Below, in pieces: positions 11,936 to 23,219 of a DNA stretch of 60,000 bases; position 1 is the first letter of the stretch; every line of letters starts with the position of its first letter. Location of the stretch: NCBI GenBank assembly GCA_030704615.1, contig CM060734.1:51044042-51104041 (forward strand), read 5' to 3'. The notes under the pieces are model-generated. The model was not told where the DNA came from. It searched no databases and saw only the letters and a program-made list of their open reading frames with translations. Source of the stretch: Takakia lepidozioides. Its lineage: Eukaryota > Streptophyta > Takakiopsida > Takakiales > Takakiaceae. Position numbers and translations under genes: made by a program.

Positions 11936-12115
11936 ATACATATCGCTACACAACTACATCGTTGTCCAAAACCACACAACACATGTGCACACCAAATACT
12001 AGTCTATCACTAGTCCACCATTAGTGCACCACTAGTCGTGCCACTAGTGCAACCACTAGTCCACCACTCGTGCAGCCACTAGCCACCACTAGTGCAGCCA
12101 CTAGTCCATTACAAT
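11936..12115 (+). repeat. CACTAGT minisatellite block, copy 1
   Basis: A 65-bp unique part (CATACATATCGCTACACAAC ... GTGCACACCAAATA) is followed by repeated CCACTAGTSCA / CCACTAGTCCA units of about 10-12 bp. The same block, unique part included, occurs in reverse complement at 55601-55866. It is therefore a dispersed repeat, not a local expansion. Confidence 0.85.
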
Positions 12116-12632
12116 GATAAGGAAAGGAAATACAAGCACACAAGCTCTCTCAAACTTACATACTTGCACATGAAAACATCACTCATATATTAAGTCGAGC
12201 CAAGTGCATCCCACGCCATGGGGAATCCACACTACGGCGCCATAGCTAGACGCGGTGAGGCTCAACTCGAGAAGGATAAGCCCACCGCGATCTGCCGTGA
12301 AGATAACAACGCCAGGTGCCCAAACATGTATTGGCCCCTGCATTGACACTTGGATCAATCCCAAATGTCAATATATGAAAGCTAGCTATTTCCTAGCTAA
12401 CTTCACACTAGTGGTAAAATAAATTGACAAGTTGATTACACTCCATTGTTTATTTTGATATCCACACGGGCCTTTGGACGTTTGAGTAGAGTCACTAATA
12501 TGTTATAGGTTACCTTATCCTAGAAGGGTTGTTTTCTGGAAATGTTGAAATGATCGAATAAAGTGATTTTTGAGATAATATCAAGAAAATTGGTTATGCA
12601 TGATTGTTCACGGTATTTCTCTCTAGTTATCT

Positions 12633-13550
12633 TCAATGTACTTTGGGGAAACAAAAGAACCTCGACATTAGTGTCGAGGTCTGGTTAAAAGCTTGGAGTA
12701 CTAAAAGTGATAATTGTGGACACATGCAACAATTCAATACTCGATGACTGCATGCAAGCTGGTCGGAGCATATCTGTGGGGATTTCATTTGCCGTATGGC
12801 ACCAGATATGCTCACATTAAAGATGTGGAGAGGCAAACCGGAGCGGAGTCCCAAGGTCTTGTCATTTTCAATGAGGAGAAAGGGATGGGCCCAAAACATT
12901 TGGATTTCTCACATCGGCGGGCGGCCCTTGTCAATAAGAGTCCCATGAAAAGACACTGCCAAGAGGAGATTTAAGTTTTATGAGCGCATGTCAACCAATG
13001 TACATGTCTCATATTTCATGCGCTCATGGATTCATTTTCAAGAGGTGCTATACGCGATTGAGAATGACAGTTTTCAGAAAACTTCGGTGGTCACATCTTC
13101 TTCAAAAGAACAGTGTAAGTCGACAGATTGGTCATCAGGGGGGGATGCCGATCATGAAGAGATTGTATCAACCTCTAGGAAAAGAAACCCCAAGGCCCCT
13201 GATGATCTGACATTTATACTGATGCAAAAAAACCAAAATCTAGGGACACATAAGACAAAGAGAAGTATATTATCTTGGGGCAGCTGGGATGTATGTTGGA
13301 GAGCACGGAGTATCCAGAGCTTCCGGGAAAATCTCCGGACCTGGAAATGGAGAACTTCCAAGTGCTCTCTCTGCCAAGTCGGCATGAGTCTGAAATCCCG
13401 GTGTATAGGGGACAGGATAAAATACTATGGAATTCTACCTTCTCAGTTTCACCTGGCGAAAGCCGGTCCAAAACTACATTTCTCCTAATCTGCATATTTG
13501 AATCAGGAGTCTCCACAAATCTGGATCGCCATCTTCGGAGTGTGTGATTC
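12633..13550 (+). other. Unrecognised coding-like stretch
   Basis: The plus strand keeps open frames through most of this kilobase: 12714-12974 (contains KLVGAYLWGFHLPYGTRYAH and FNEEKGMGPKHLDF), 12988-13488 (166 codons with an SRKRNPKAPDD block) and 13275-13547. Frame changes occur near 12975 and 13280. The stretch lies between two family A palindromes (12659-12680 and 13937-13958). It looks like a decayed coding region rather than random DNA, but I recognise no domain and give it no function. Confidence 0.3.
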
Positions 13551-13799
13551 TAGAATATGTGATCTTAAGCATCTGCCTATTGCTATTAGTGTGTTAATTC
13601 ACCAGAGTTCCAGAGGAGAAAGACAAAAGAGACTCCATTGATGACCCAATCACGATAGTTGCATTTGGATTTCTATAACTGCCCATTGAAGAGCCGGGAG
13701 AAACCGTATTATCTTCATTCGCATTATTTTTAATGCAACTGGTCGTACCAAACAATTTTCCAAGCAGATTCATCCAAGTCAAATCGGTTGTCTTAACGT

Positions 13800-15115
13800 T
13801 TGAGATACATCAGTTCCATACAACTGGACCCGGGTTCTTTTTTCGTCATTGTTCCACAAAAGAAATGGTTCATCAAAGCAACTGAAATCAGCAGTGGTTG
13901 AATAGACAATAACCTTCTCCCTCAAAATGATCCTGAACCTCGACATGAATGGCGAGGTCTCTCATGGTGACCCAATTGTGCTGCTTACAGATTAATTAAT
14001 CCTGGAACTGCTTGTAAATACCCCAGAAAATACCGAGATATTTTCATTCCCAGCAATGTCCATGGAATTAATCATAACCAATCTTTATTCTTTTATCAAG
14101 AAGGTTGTCTAATAGAAGATCCAGAAAGTTCATCACTCGATGAACTAGCCTTGATTGTCTCCTTCTACCTGAGCCTAACCTTGACATTTCATTCCCGACA
14201 ACATCCGTTGAACTAATCCAAACCAGTTATAGTTTTTTTTCCAAAGCAAATTCTCATACAGAAGATCCAGAAAAATCATCAATCGGTGAGCTTCGTCTAC
14301 CTAAGCCTAACCTTGACATTAATGTCGAGGTTCTGAATGGTTTCATCAACAGTGGTCTCATGCACAGTAACATTCTCTCTCAAAATGATCCTTAACCTTG
14401 ACATTAATGTCAAGGTCCCTCAGTGTGACCCAATCATGCTACTTAAAGATTGATTTCTGGAACTGCTTGTAAATAACCCAGGAAAGACAAAGATATTTTC
14501 ATTCCCAGCAACGTACATGGGACTAATCCTAACTAGTCTTTGTTTTTTTTCCCAGTAGGTTCTCTCAAAAAAGATTTAGATAATATATCATTATAACAAA
14601 AGGACTTGACCGTCTCCTTCTATCTGAGCCGAACCTTGACATTAATGTCAAGGTTCCTTACTTCAACAGTGGTTAAATCCGCGCCAGCTGTTGAATCCTT
14701 AACAACCTCAACATTAATGGCGAGGTCTCTCATGGTGACTACCCAATCCTGTTACTTCCAGATTGGTTCCTAGAACTGCTCGTATATAACCTGAGAAACA
14801 CCCAGATATCTTCAGTCCTAGTTACATTCATGGGACTAGGACTAATCCTAACTAGTCGTAGGGTCTTGACCAAACAAGTTCTCTTACATAGTAGTATCTA
14901 GAGATTTCATCACTGGATGAACATGCATTGACTGTCTCACTGTACTTGCGCCTAACCTTGACATTATTGTCAAGGTTCTTAAATATCAGCAGTGTTTGCA
15001 TCAACAATGGTTGAATCGGGTGATGAAATCAGTAATGGTTGATTAAACGGTAACCTTCTCTCTCCAAATGATTCTGAACCTCGACATAAATGGCGAGGTC
15101 TCTCATGATGATGCT
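13800..15115. repeat. Tandem array carrying paired family A palindromes
   Basis: Degenerate tandem units of about 310-460 bp. The anchor GGAACTGCTTGTAAATA (or a variant) recurs at about 14003, 14459 and 14772. A second anchor, TCTCTCAAAATGATCCT, recurs at about 13915, 14374 and 15055. Most units carry two family A palindromes 75-125 bp apart (14309 and 14395; 14631 and 14705; 14954 and 15077). No coding frame runs through the units. Confidence 0.7.
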
Positions 15116-15240
15116 ATTTACATATTGATATAATTACCGGTTAAATTCCATAAACCGGAAGGGGGGTTGGCGTGTTCTGCCAAAGTTGTGATTTCAATTA
15201 ATTGGACAGATTGCAGAACCTCGACATTAGTGTGAAGGTA

Positions 15241-16878
15241 CTCTACAGAGTGAATCACCTCACTATGAACAACCAATATTATGTGTTGTGTGTCATCTTG
15301 AAATCCCTTGCAATCGTTTTGTTCATATATGCATCTACGATGCATCTAGGTACATTAGTGTAAGGGTCTTCCAAAGGTCTTGGTTGGTTGTGGATTTCGA
15401 GTGTGTGAGTCACATGTGCAATTTTGTGTGTTGCATTGCAATATAATACAAGACAGTCCAGGTGTGAGAATCACTTAATCTAAAAAAATCATCGAATTAG
15501 TTGGTGGGAAGAAACTTAGTAAGTAGTTTTTAAGGACATGTCATCCATGCTGGGACTCGTCCCAAAAACAGACATGAAGCTCTAGGTTTGGCATAAATGA
15601 CCACTTCCTAGGAATCACCCTGGGGAGTATGGACATTATCATGGAAATTTTTGTTAGTAGTAGGCTGCAAATTCAAACACAAGGGTATACCCTAGCCGAA
15701 GTGCCAAGGATGGAAGACAAAGCATGTAACTGCCCACTCTGAGAGGAAGGGCTGCCCCCAAGTAGTAGAATCCACTTGTTACCATGCAGAGATCAACACT
15801 TCATAGGAGCTGAAGGGGAATAGAGAACAAGTCTAATTTGATTCCCAGGACCAGAGAAGTTTAACACCACAATGATGGTCAAGCACTAGATAAACAAGAT
15901 CACCATATCATATACTAACCAAGCCAAAGCCAAAGCTGCTGAACACATGTATTTCAAAGCTATGAAATATATACACCATACCATAGAGAATCAGCCAACA
16001 ATTGATGAGTACCTTTTCATGTGGTTTCCAACCGTCATTCACAAGGTTGGAGAAGAGAGTCATTTGATAGCAACCACTCTATCAAGGCAAAGGTGAAGCC
16101 TCGCCTAGACCCATCACAACCAACCAACAAACCTTCACGTTAGTGATCCTTGTGGATTCCAATTCCGGAGGTGCACCAAAGGCCTACACATGTGATGCCT
16201 CCTTCCGTGCAACCATACATATGACATTGAAGATAGCAGAGTTCCCTCAATACGTATCCATTATGGGACCTACATTCATTGCGAGGTAAGCGAGCATCAC
16301 AACTAACAGTGCTTTTATAACCCAGCCTCCATCTCTCTCCTCTGCCTCTGGCTCCTCAAGTGCATCTGACCTGCTGCAATATCAAAATACAACCCAGTAA
16401 ATATTGGGGATGAGCAGTTAAGACTGTCCGACAAAAATGAAGTTAAGCATAACTTCTCTGAACTTGTTTCCAGTCTGTGACATGGGCAAGGACTTTAAGG
16501 ATGATCTGAAGAGCCTCCCTATATTCGGCACTAGACTGAAATTTATACACAGGGTGGGACCTATGTCAGCCCATGCTCCAAAATTGGTGGTCTCATGACA
16601 GTAAGCACTCATTCACAAAAGGAAGGTGCCACTAGACCAAGGACTCAAGTAAAGACACACCTAGAAGCCCTTGGATTGTAAAAATATTCCTAGATTCGGA
16701 GTAGAGCTTAGTCGAGTCCATGCAAGCTCCTCATACTGTCGAGGCTCTTTGTAGCCCTTCAAGATGCCAAAGGAGTCTGAATGAGATACCTTGCTTGAAG
16801 CCATAGTGAACAAAAGTAAGGGAGTCAACTCCTACATGCTTCTCTTCCATATGAAATGAGTGGCCAGGCTTTCTAACA
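15241..16878. other. Mostly non-coding; one plus-strand coding-like remnant
   Basis: Around 15915-16095 the plus strand reads AKAAEHMYFKAMKYIHHTIE, then DEYLFMWFPTVIHKVGEESH without a stop, in protein-like composition, but no start, splice frame or family can be assigned. The remainder holds no repeat or gene I can support. Confidence 0.25.
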
Positions 16879-17313
16879 TTATAGGGCAATTTTAAGACCA
16901 GGGAAATATACCTTGATGAGCAAGCCTTTGGAAGCCTGAATTCTAGAACCAATAGCGCTGTCACAATATGCCAGACCTGACGGTGACACTGTCAGATCTG
17001 CAGAAGCTTCTGCTGCATGCCCTGGGGTGGGAGACATTGTGGTTGGCAGTCTGTTAGCTCCAGGGGTCGACTCCAGGAGCAGTGGAGCTGAGCATTGTGG
17101 TTGCTGGCTTTCTAGGTGTGTTGTTCTTTCCCCCACTATCCAATTGATGGTGCTTTTCATGAAGATTATAGTAAAGAAGCCAGGAGAAGAAGTGAAAAGA
17201 GCACATAAAGAAAGAATGAAGGTACTATTTTTGGGGCAATTTCTGCGCATTAAATGATTGGAAAGAACAGAAAAGCTCCATAGCCTCAACTCAACCATCA
17301 GGACTTGCGTCAC
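16879..17313 (-). pseudogene. FKBP13-like peptidyl-prolyl isomerase fragment
   Basis: A 144-codon minus-strand frame ends with ASADLTVSPSGLAYCDSAIG then ASKGLLIKVYF. Chloroplast-lumen FKBP13 proteins have a very similar block around the start of the FKBP domain (PSGLAFCD, VKGQLIKAHY). Only this first segment is present. The active-site part that follows (GKxFDSS, VIKGWD) is not visible on the minus strand below 16900, and the upstream residues do not look like a clear transit peptide. I read it as a captured or degenerate exon. FKBP domain identity is likely; a functional gene is unlikely. Confidence 0.45.
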
Positions 17314-17479
17314 TCACAACCCAAATGGCAGGGCTTGCATGGATTAAATTACATGCATTTGTGAACGGCAGCGGAATATAGCCCCCTTTTCCTTAAAAAA
17401 AAAAACAAAAAAACAAAAAAAGCCGGATATCTCCATAAAACAAGAAAAAAAAATAGAAATCAGAATCATGGAAATCCGA

Positions 17480-17985
17480 ATGGAACTATACCTGTGTTGG
17501 TTTGGTATGGGTATCAGACCGGAGTATCAACATTGGCATCAACCCTGGTATCACGGACCAGACCAGCCTGGTCTTAAGTTCTACAATACCAGGTCATATA
17601 CCAAACCAGGTTGATATCTGTATTCTCATACCAGCCACAATACCAATATCTCCCGTCGTCTTCCCCATTTACTCGGGTATGTGTATTATACTAGTTTATG
17701 GACATACATGTACTTATTTATATTTACTTTATGTTTATTGTATTTATTTTCACTTGATATTTGATAAACTTGTAAGTCAAACGGCTTTTGAATGAAGAAT
17801 TGATATCTCATACCAGCTGGTATTGTGGTCATGATACTCATACTTAAACTATCTGGAAAAATATACATCCACCATTATACAGATCACACTGGTATGAAAG
17901 TTTTGTGATTGGGCTGGTACCAGGACCAGTCTGGTATGTTAAAAAACTGATACCAGACCTACACCAGTTGGAACCCACAACCGCT
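17480..17985. repeat. MITE-like element rich in GGTAT/ATACC motifs
   Basis: The left side (GTTGGTTTGGTATGGGTATC, about 17496) and the right side (GATACCAGACCTACACC, about 17949) are imperfect inverted repeats. The interior is full of CTGGTAT and ATACCAG words in both orientations. There is no coding potential. Length about 0.5 kb fits a small foldback or MITE element; target duplications were not resolved. Downstream (17990-18090) nothing is recognised. Confidence 0.4.
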
Positions 17986-18149
17986 AGTTAAGTGGTTTAC
18001 AGATACAATTGGGGAATAATATAAGAACTTAATGGACGCCTGCTATCGGACTCCGACGGCAGCCTTGGCTCTTGGGGCGGAGCCCCTGTCGAATCCTCCC
18101 CACCCCCTCTTACCTCGGTTACACTATTAAATACTTAAGAATCCAAAAG

Positions 18150-18300
18150 GGTTCCAAACCGTGGTAGGTAGCATGATGATAAGGTGATAGCATTGCAGGC
18201 GGCGAGATTCTGGGTTTGATTTTTGACGGGAGGCTCTTGTAGTGTAACCCGGTTATTCCAATCGGTGTAATCCTGGTTAGTCCATTTTAGTCAAATTTCG
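18150..18300 (+). repeat. Possible tRNA-derived SINE
   Basis: TGGTAGGTAGCATGATGATA resembles a decayed pol III A box, and GGGTTTGATTT about 45 bp later resembles a B box (GGTTCGANTC). A SINE is plausible, but the boxes are weak and no tail or duplication was found. The stretch from 18300 to 19265 has only short frames and may contain the promoter and 5' untranslated region of the dioxygenase gene. Confidence 0.2.
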
Positions 18301-19265
18301 TGACCAAGTGTGAGTTACATTGAGTGGACTTACACTATATTCTGAGTTACACACCTCGTCGTGCAACCCAATGTAACCTCAACTGGAGTTTACACTCCTT
18401 CAGTTCCATGTCACTCTCAAAAGAGAAGGTGGGAAAGATTTGACATGCCGCAAACTGGTGTCGGAGGTTCCACTTGTGCATTCAGTTCTTACATTATTCC
18501 TATTATCTTCCCTTACAATTGGGCTAATTGTTGGCTGTCCAAAAAGTAGATAATAGATAGATAGATCTTGGCGCATGCAAACACAAGAAAAGTAGAAAGT
18601 GCGGTTGGGAAGCCTTGCTGACATACATACGTCTGTGCAGTGTTGGGAGATGGAGTGTGTGTAGCCTCACAGCCCCACGGTGTGGACAGATAGCGTGTAA
18701 CTGGGTCACTCTCATTCTTGTCATTTGCAGTCTTTGTCGTGTTCCCACAAAAGTTCGTTACTTTGTACGATGTGTAAGTTGAGAAGGAATACACTGAGGC
18801 AAGTTGAGGCTGCTATGGAAGGCAGCCGCTGGCCTCAGGGAAGCAAGCGACTCACTTGTTTGTCGCTTCTTGAACCGCATTCCATCTCTCTCGGATCTCC
18901 TCGCTGATTCCTTGCCTCTCTTTCATCATATGTGCCTCAGGACTCAACTTCCCTCTCGATTGGAGCAGTCTGAGCAGCTAGCATCCTCCACTCTGCCATG
19001 GACTGTGTTCCCATCTCTCAGTACCATTGAGACTCTTGATGGGTTTGTTTTCGTTCCATCGCAAGCTGAACTAGGCTATTCCCCACCTTTGCATCTCGTT
19101 ATGCAGATTGTTCAATGTGACTTGCTGGGTCTTTATGTCTCCCTAGTTTCCGTGTGTCCTCTCTGTGTTTGTGGCTCGCTCCCACAAGTGTAGCTCAAAG
19201 CTGAGCGGTGACAGTACACAAGCAGAGGACCCTTGGGAGAGGCTAGATTGGAGCTCAGGTCATTA

Positions 19266-22200
19266 ATGGCACTGCAACTTTTGCAATGTTGCTCTCTGTG
19301 GGGCTCATCTCTTGTTGGGCAGCAAGAATGCGTCTCCTGCAACCCACGCCAAAGACCATGCACCTTCACAGTACTGGCTTCCCTGAAGCCGGGTGCCCCG
19401 CGGGCTATCAAAACGGAGACAATTGCGAAGGACCTACAACTTGGGCAGGAAATGGAGCCGACCAATACTACTCGTTATACCAGTGGAAAATCAGCTCACA
19501 GGTCTGGAGCCTCCGTGTCACAAGACGGGAGACTTCACTTCCATAAGCAGGTACAAGCACCTGCCTGCATCCATGCTGAAGACCAATCAAAGAACAAGAT
19601 AATTACAAGTAAATGGTTAACATGCTTGACTGAGATGAATGAACCAAATGGAATTGAAAGCATGTTGCATTGCGTGATGCTAATGCGAGGGTGAGAGCCT
19701 TTGCTTTCAGACGAATGGGTTTCACCATATTTCTTCTGCTCAGTCCCTGAATAGCTACTGAGGAAGTGAAGTTAGGATGAGAGCTCATTGACGTGCACGC
19801 ACACCTGTACAAGCAACTGATTTTGGAAACAGACTTGAGGGCATGGCTACAACTTCCTTCCTGATTCATTCAGACTAAAGTCTCGCTCCAGGTCTTCTTG
19901 ACCAGTTCAATACTAAGACTTCTTGGAATGCTTGTTTACAGGTGGTAGAAGAGGCCGAGCCCCTGCGAGATGCGACTGGCAGCCTAGCTTTAGCAGTTTG
20001 CAATTCTCTTGAAGGACTCATCAATACTTTATTAGAACCCCCAAAACGCCCTATGAGAACAGACCCTCGGATTCAAATGGGTGGAAATTTCGCACCTGTC
20101 GACGAGTGTCCCCCTCGTAGCGATATTGAAGTTGTGGGGACAATCCCTCCTTCCTTGAATGGGGTCTACATACGAAATGGGTCCAATCCCCAGCATAAAC
20201 CCGTAGCTGGTTATCACAATTTTGACGGGGATGGCATGCTGCATGCCGTGAAGATCAAGGATGGGAATGCAAGCTACTGTTGCCGTTATACGAGAACCAA
20301 CAGGTAGGGGCCATTTCATATCAACTTCTGCATCTCCTGTCGTTGTTAAGGTCAACAAAGGGAAACATACTTGATCCAGATGAAATATATTGCTGTTACT
20401 GGTGATGCGCTGGTTGCTCAAAGGTCCTCGACAGATGTCCAAGTGTTCAATGTGGAACCCGTAATCTTCAATCTGATGCATCTTCAACCTGACAGTTGAA
20501 GATTTCGTTCTAAAATTAGTTGAAATTATAGGTTCATGCAAGAGATGAAATTCGGCCAGCCTCTGTTCACAAACGCACTGGGGGAGCTTGACGGACTAGA
20601 AGGACTTGCCCGCTTGGCACTTTTCCAGCTCCGAAATACGCTCGGTGTAGTCGATAGCGCCAAGGGAATAGGAGCGGCTAATGCAGGACTGGCGTTCTTC
20701 AATGGAAAGTTACTGGCCATGTCAGAGGACGATAAGCCCTACGCTGTGCAAGTGAAAGAAGACGGTGACCTGGAGACAATTGGAAGGTACTTACACAGCT
20801 TTTGTTAATGTCTGCTTCCTCCAACACACCGAAATTTGGATACACTAGCTGGATGGGTTTGCTGGCAGGGCCATTGCTAAGAATCTTTAACTACTCCTGG
20901 CTCATGTATCTCATTGATCTGTTGGCGTCCCTGCAGGATTTCCTGAAGGGTCTTGTCATGGATGTATCTATTCATGGGAGACTTTATATGAGATTTTAGT
21001 GCATGCATGTATGCTTTCCCGTAGGACAGTTGAGTAGTGCTTTCCTGACCTTCAGCTTCATATCAGAATCTTGTTCTTGGGGCAATTGACAAAAAAATTC
21101 GGATTTGAGATCACTGAGTATATGCTTTGACATTTGCTGCATCAGGTATAATTTTGGAGGGAAGCTAAAGCATACAATGACAGCGCACCCAAAAGTTGAT
21201 CCCAAAACTGGAGAGATGTTCTCCTACAGCTATAACCTTCTGGAGGAACCATTCCTCAGCTACTTTCAAGTTTCCCCAGAGGGACAGAAAGGTGTCGACG
21301 TCCCCATCACCTTACCAGAGCCTGTGCTCCTTCACGATTTTGTCGTCACCAAGAATTACATTATAATTCCTGAAATTCAGATGGTTTTCCGCCTGCAGGT
21401 GTGGTTGCACTGGCACAACTTGAAGGCTTTTAGCATTATACTTGCATTAGCCCCTCTGCTTGGGGATGCAAAAAAACTTACTTCGCTTTCAATTCACCGC
21501 ATCAATCAGAAGTTTGCAAGTTTTGAGAGACCAGGGAACACAGGTAGGATGCACTTGACATTTTTCTCTCAGTTGCTTGCATCTGGCGCTAAGACAGTCG
21601 TACACTGTGTAACTGCAGGAGATGTTCAATGGGAGATCACCCATCTTCTGTGACGAGAAAAAAATGTCCAGGTTTGGAGTGATGCCGAAATTTGCCAGAA
21701 CAGAAGCTCGGCTCCGTTGGTTTAATGTCCCAGCGGCCTCATGTTTCCACTACATAAATGGATGGGAAGAGGGTGATGAGATTATGATAGTCGGATCAAC
21801 CTTGTCGCCCCTCACGAATACCTTCAACAAACCCCATGCTCTCGACTGCCGGTTGACACAGTTCTGTCTCAATCTACAATCTGGACAAACCTCCAGGCAG
21901 CAGATTTCATCTGCCAACCTTGATGTCGGGCAGTGCAACCCTCTCTACATGGGCAAAAAGTCAAGATATGTATACATGTCAATATCCGGGCCATGGCCCA
22001 AATTTTCAGGGATCGCAAAAGTGGACCTGCAAGCATCACCAACGGTTCCCGAGGGGGCTGACCGGGAGGAAACTGTGGTAGCCTGGCGAAAGTACCCAAA
22101 AGGCTGCTATGGAAGCGAGCCCTGGTTTGTGCCCCGCAGCAGTGACCCAGGCATAGCTGAAGATGATGGCTATATCTTCACATATTATCACGACGAAAGG

Positions 22201-22350
22201 TCTGGTATCTCTGAGCTCTTGATCCTGGACGCGCAGTCTCCTACCCTTGAACCGGTTGCCTCTCTGAAGCTTCCCACTAGAGTGCCATATGGTTTCCACG
22301 GGATTTTCCTCACTGAAGAGCAGCTTGCGCAGCAGAAACCAACTCTTTAA
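19266..22350 (+). CDS. Carotenoid cleavage dioxygenase (NCED/CCD4-like), five exons
   Basis: Non-haem iron dioxygenase that cleaves carotenoids or apocarotenoids to give apocarotenoids, in some members the abscisic-acid precursor xanthoxin; probably plastid-located. Exons from visible GT-AG sites with matching phases: 19266-19550, 19942-20303, 20532-20786, 21146-21398, 21619-22350, giving 628 residues, normal for the family. The first exon is poorly conserved and could hold the transit peptide. The core begins [10 protein letters not shown], then [11 protein letters not shown] and [11 protein letters not shown]. The four iron-binding histidines are all present, at about 315 (MTAHPKV), 364 (LLHDFVV), 429 ([12 protein letters not shown]) and 612 (YGFHGIF). 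There is no frameshift or stop. An in-frame ATG at 19233 is an alternative start. The subclass (NCED versus CCD4 versus CCD1) cannot be settled without a tree. Confidence 0.92.
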
Positions 22351-23219
22351 GTCTGAGAAGAAGATTTTACTTGGGCACATCATTCATAGCTGAGATTCCC
22401 TTCAGCTCCAAAACAATTAGCAGACAGCATCACACCAAGAGGGAATGCTCCGAGAAACCAAGTGTCTACTACAACTCTCCTATTGTACGGTACATGCTAG
22501 AAACCTGGAGATGGTATCAACGCAGAAGCACACTACTGTACCAAAGACTGACATCCTCTCATTATTTTACAACATAAACTCCACTCTCCACTTTGGGTTG
22601 TACTGCCGGTTTGTTTGGGCTCAAAGTTTGAGGTTCACAAAACAAAAATTCCAACATCAATGATCAACATGAGATGAAACTTCTTGACAGATGATTTTGA
22701 ACTTATTTGAATGTTTCTTCAGCACATTACTATGTTTTCAAGGATATGGTAAGATGTACATGGCGACAAGCTGGCAGACACCAAACATCCGATGGGCATG
22801 AATATGCATTCCTGGGGTTGTGCTAAATTCCACAAAAGACCACAAAAGAAAGCAGCTGCTTACTGTGGTTTCACATCCAATCCGTTTGCTTATACTCCAC
22901 ACCATGCAATACAAAGAACGTGTCAGACAGGTACCTGGCTTTCTTCATCTGGCCAGAAAATGTCTTCACCTAGGATTTCCACAATCTGTGGATGCAGCTT
23001 GCCTTTTATGACAAATTTCTGCACCTGTTATGTCTGCACCTGTTCGTCACTTTCAAATGCAGCTGTGCCGTGGCTCCTTTCGACACCTGTCCTCTATTAT
23101 TTTCTCATTGTTGCTTGATCATCCCACCTGCCAGCCGCATTATACATGTTACAGAGCATGCGATGCAGTATGCTGTGGATCCCTCTTGAGAATGTTTTTG
23201 GCTGCACGTTCTGCTACCT
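22351..23219. other. Intergenic between dioxygenase and PPR pseudogene
   Basis: Contains the 3' flank of the dioxygenase gene. Short overlapping frames on the plus strand show no conserved motif. Confidence 0.4.

Larger units (their letters stand above)
9456..15240. repeat. Family A palindromes (dispersed, about 14 copies)
   Basis: Near-perfect palindromes with the half-site AACCTYGACATT recur at 10192-10214, 10740-10760 (poor), 11535-11558 (variant GACATCGACATT, perfect), 12659-12680, 13937-13958, 14177 (poor), 14309-14332, 14395-14416, 14631-14656 (26 bp, perfect), 14705-14726, 14954-14977, 15077-15099 and 15216-15240. Another copy is at 3658-3682 and a poor one at 9456-9480. Substitutions often occur on both sides so that symmetry is kept: CCTCGACAT with ATGTCGAGG, and CCTTGACAT with ATGTCAAGG. 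Confidence 0.85.

Noticed and set aside
14000-15115. Family A palindromes as transcription terminators
   Set aside because: They lack U-tracts, are not placed after genes, and this is a eukaryote.
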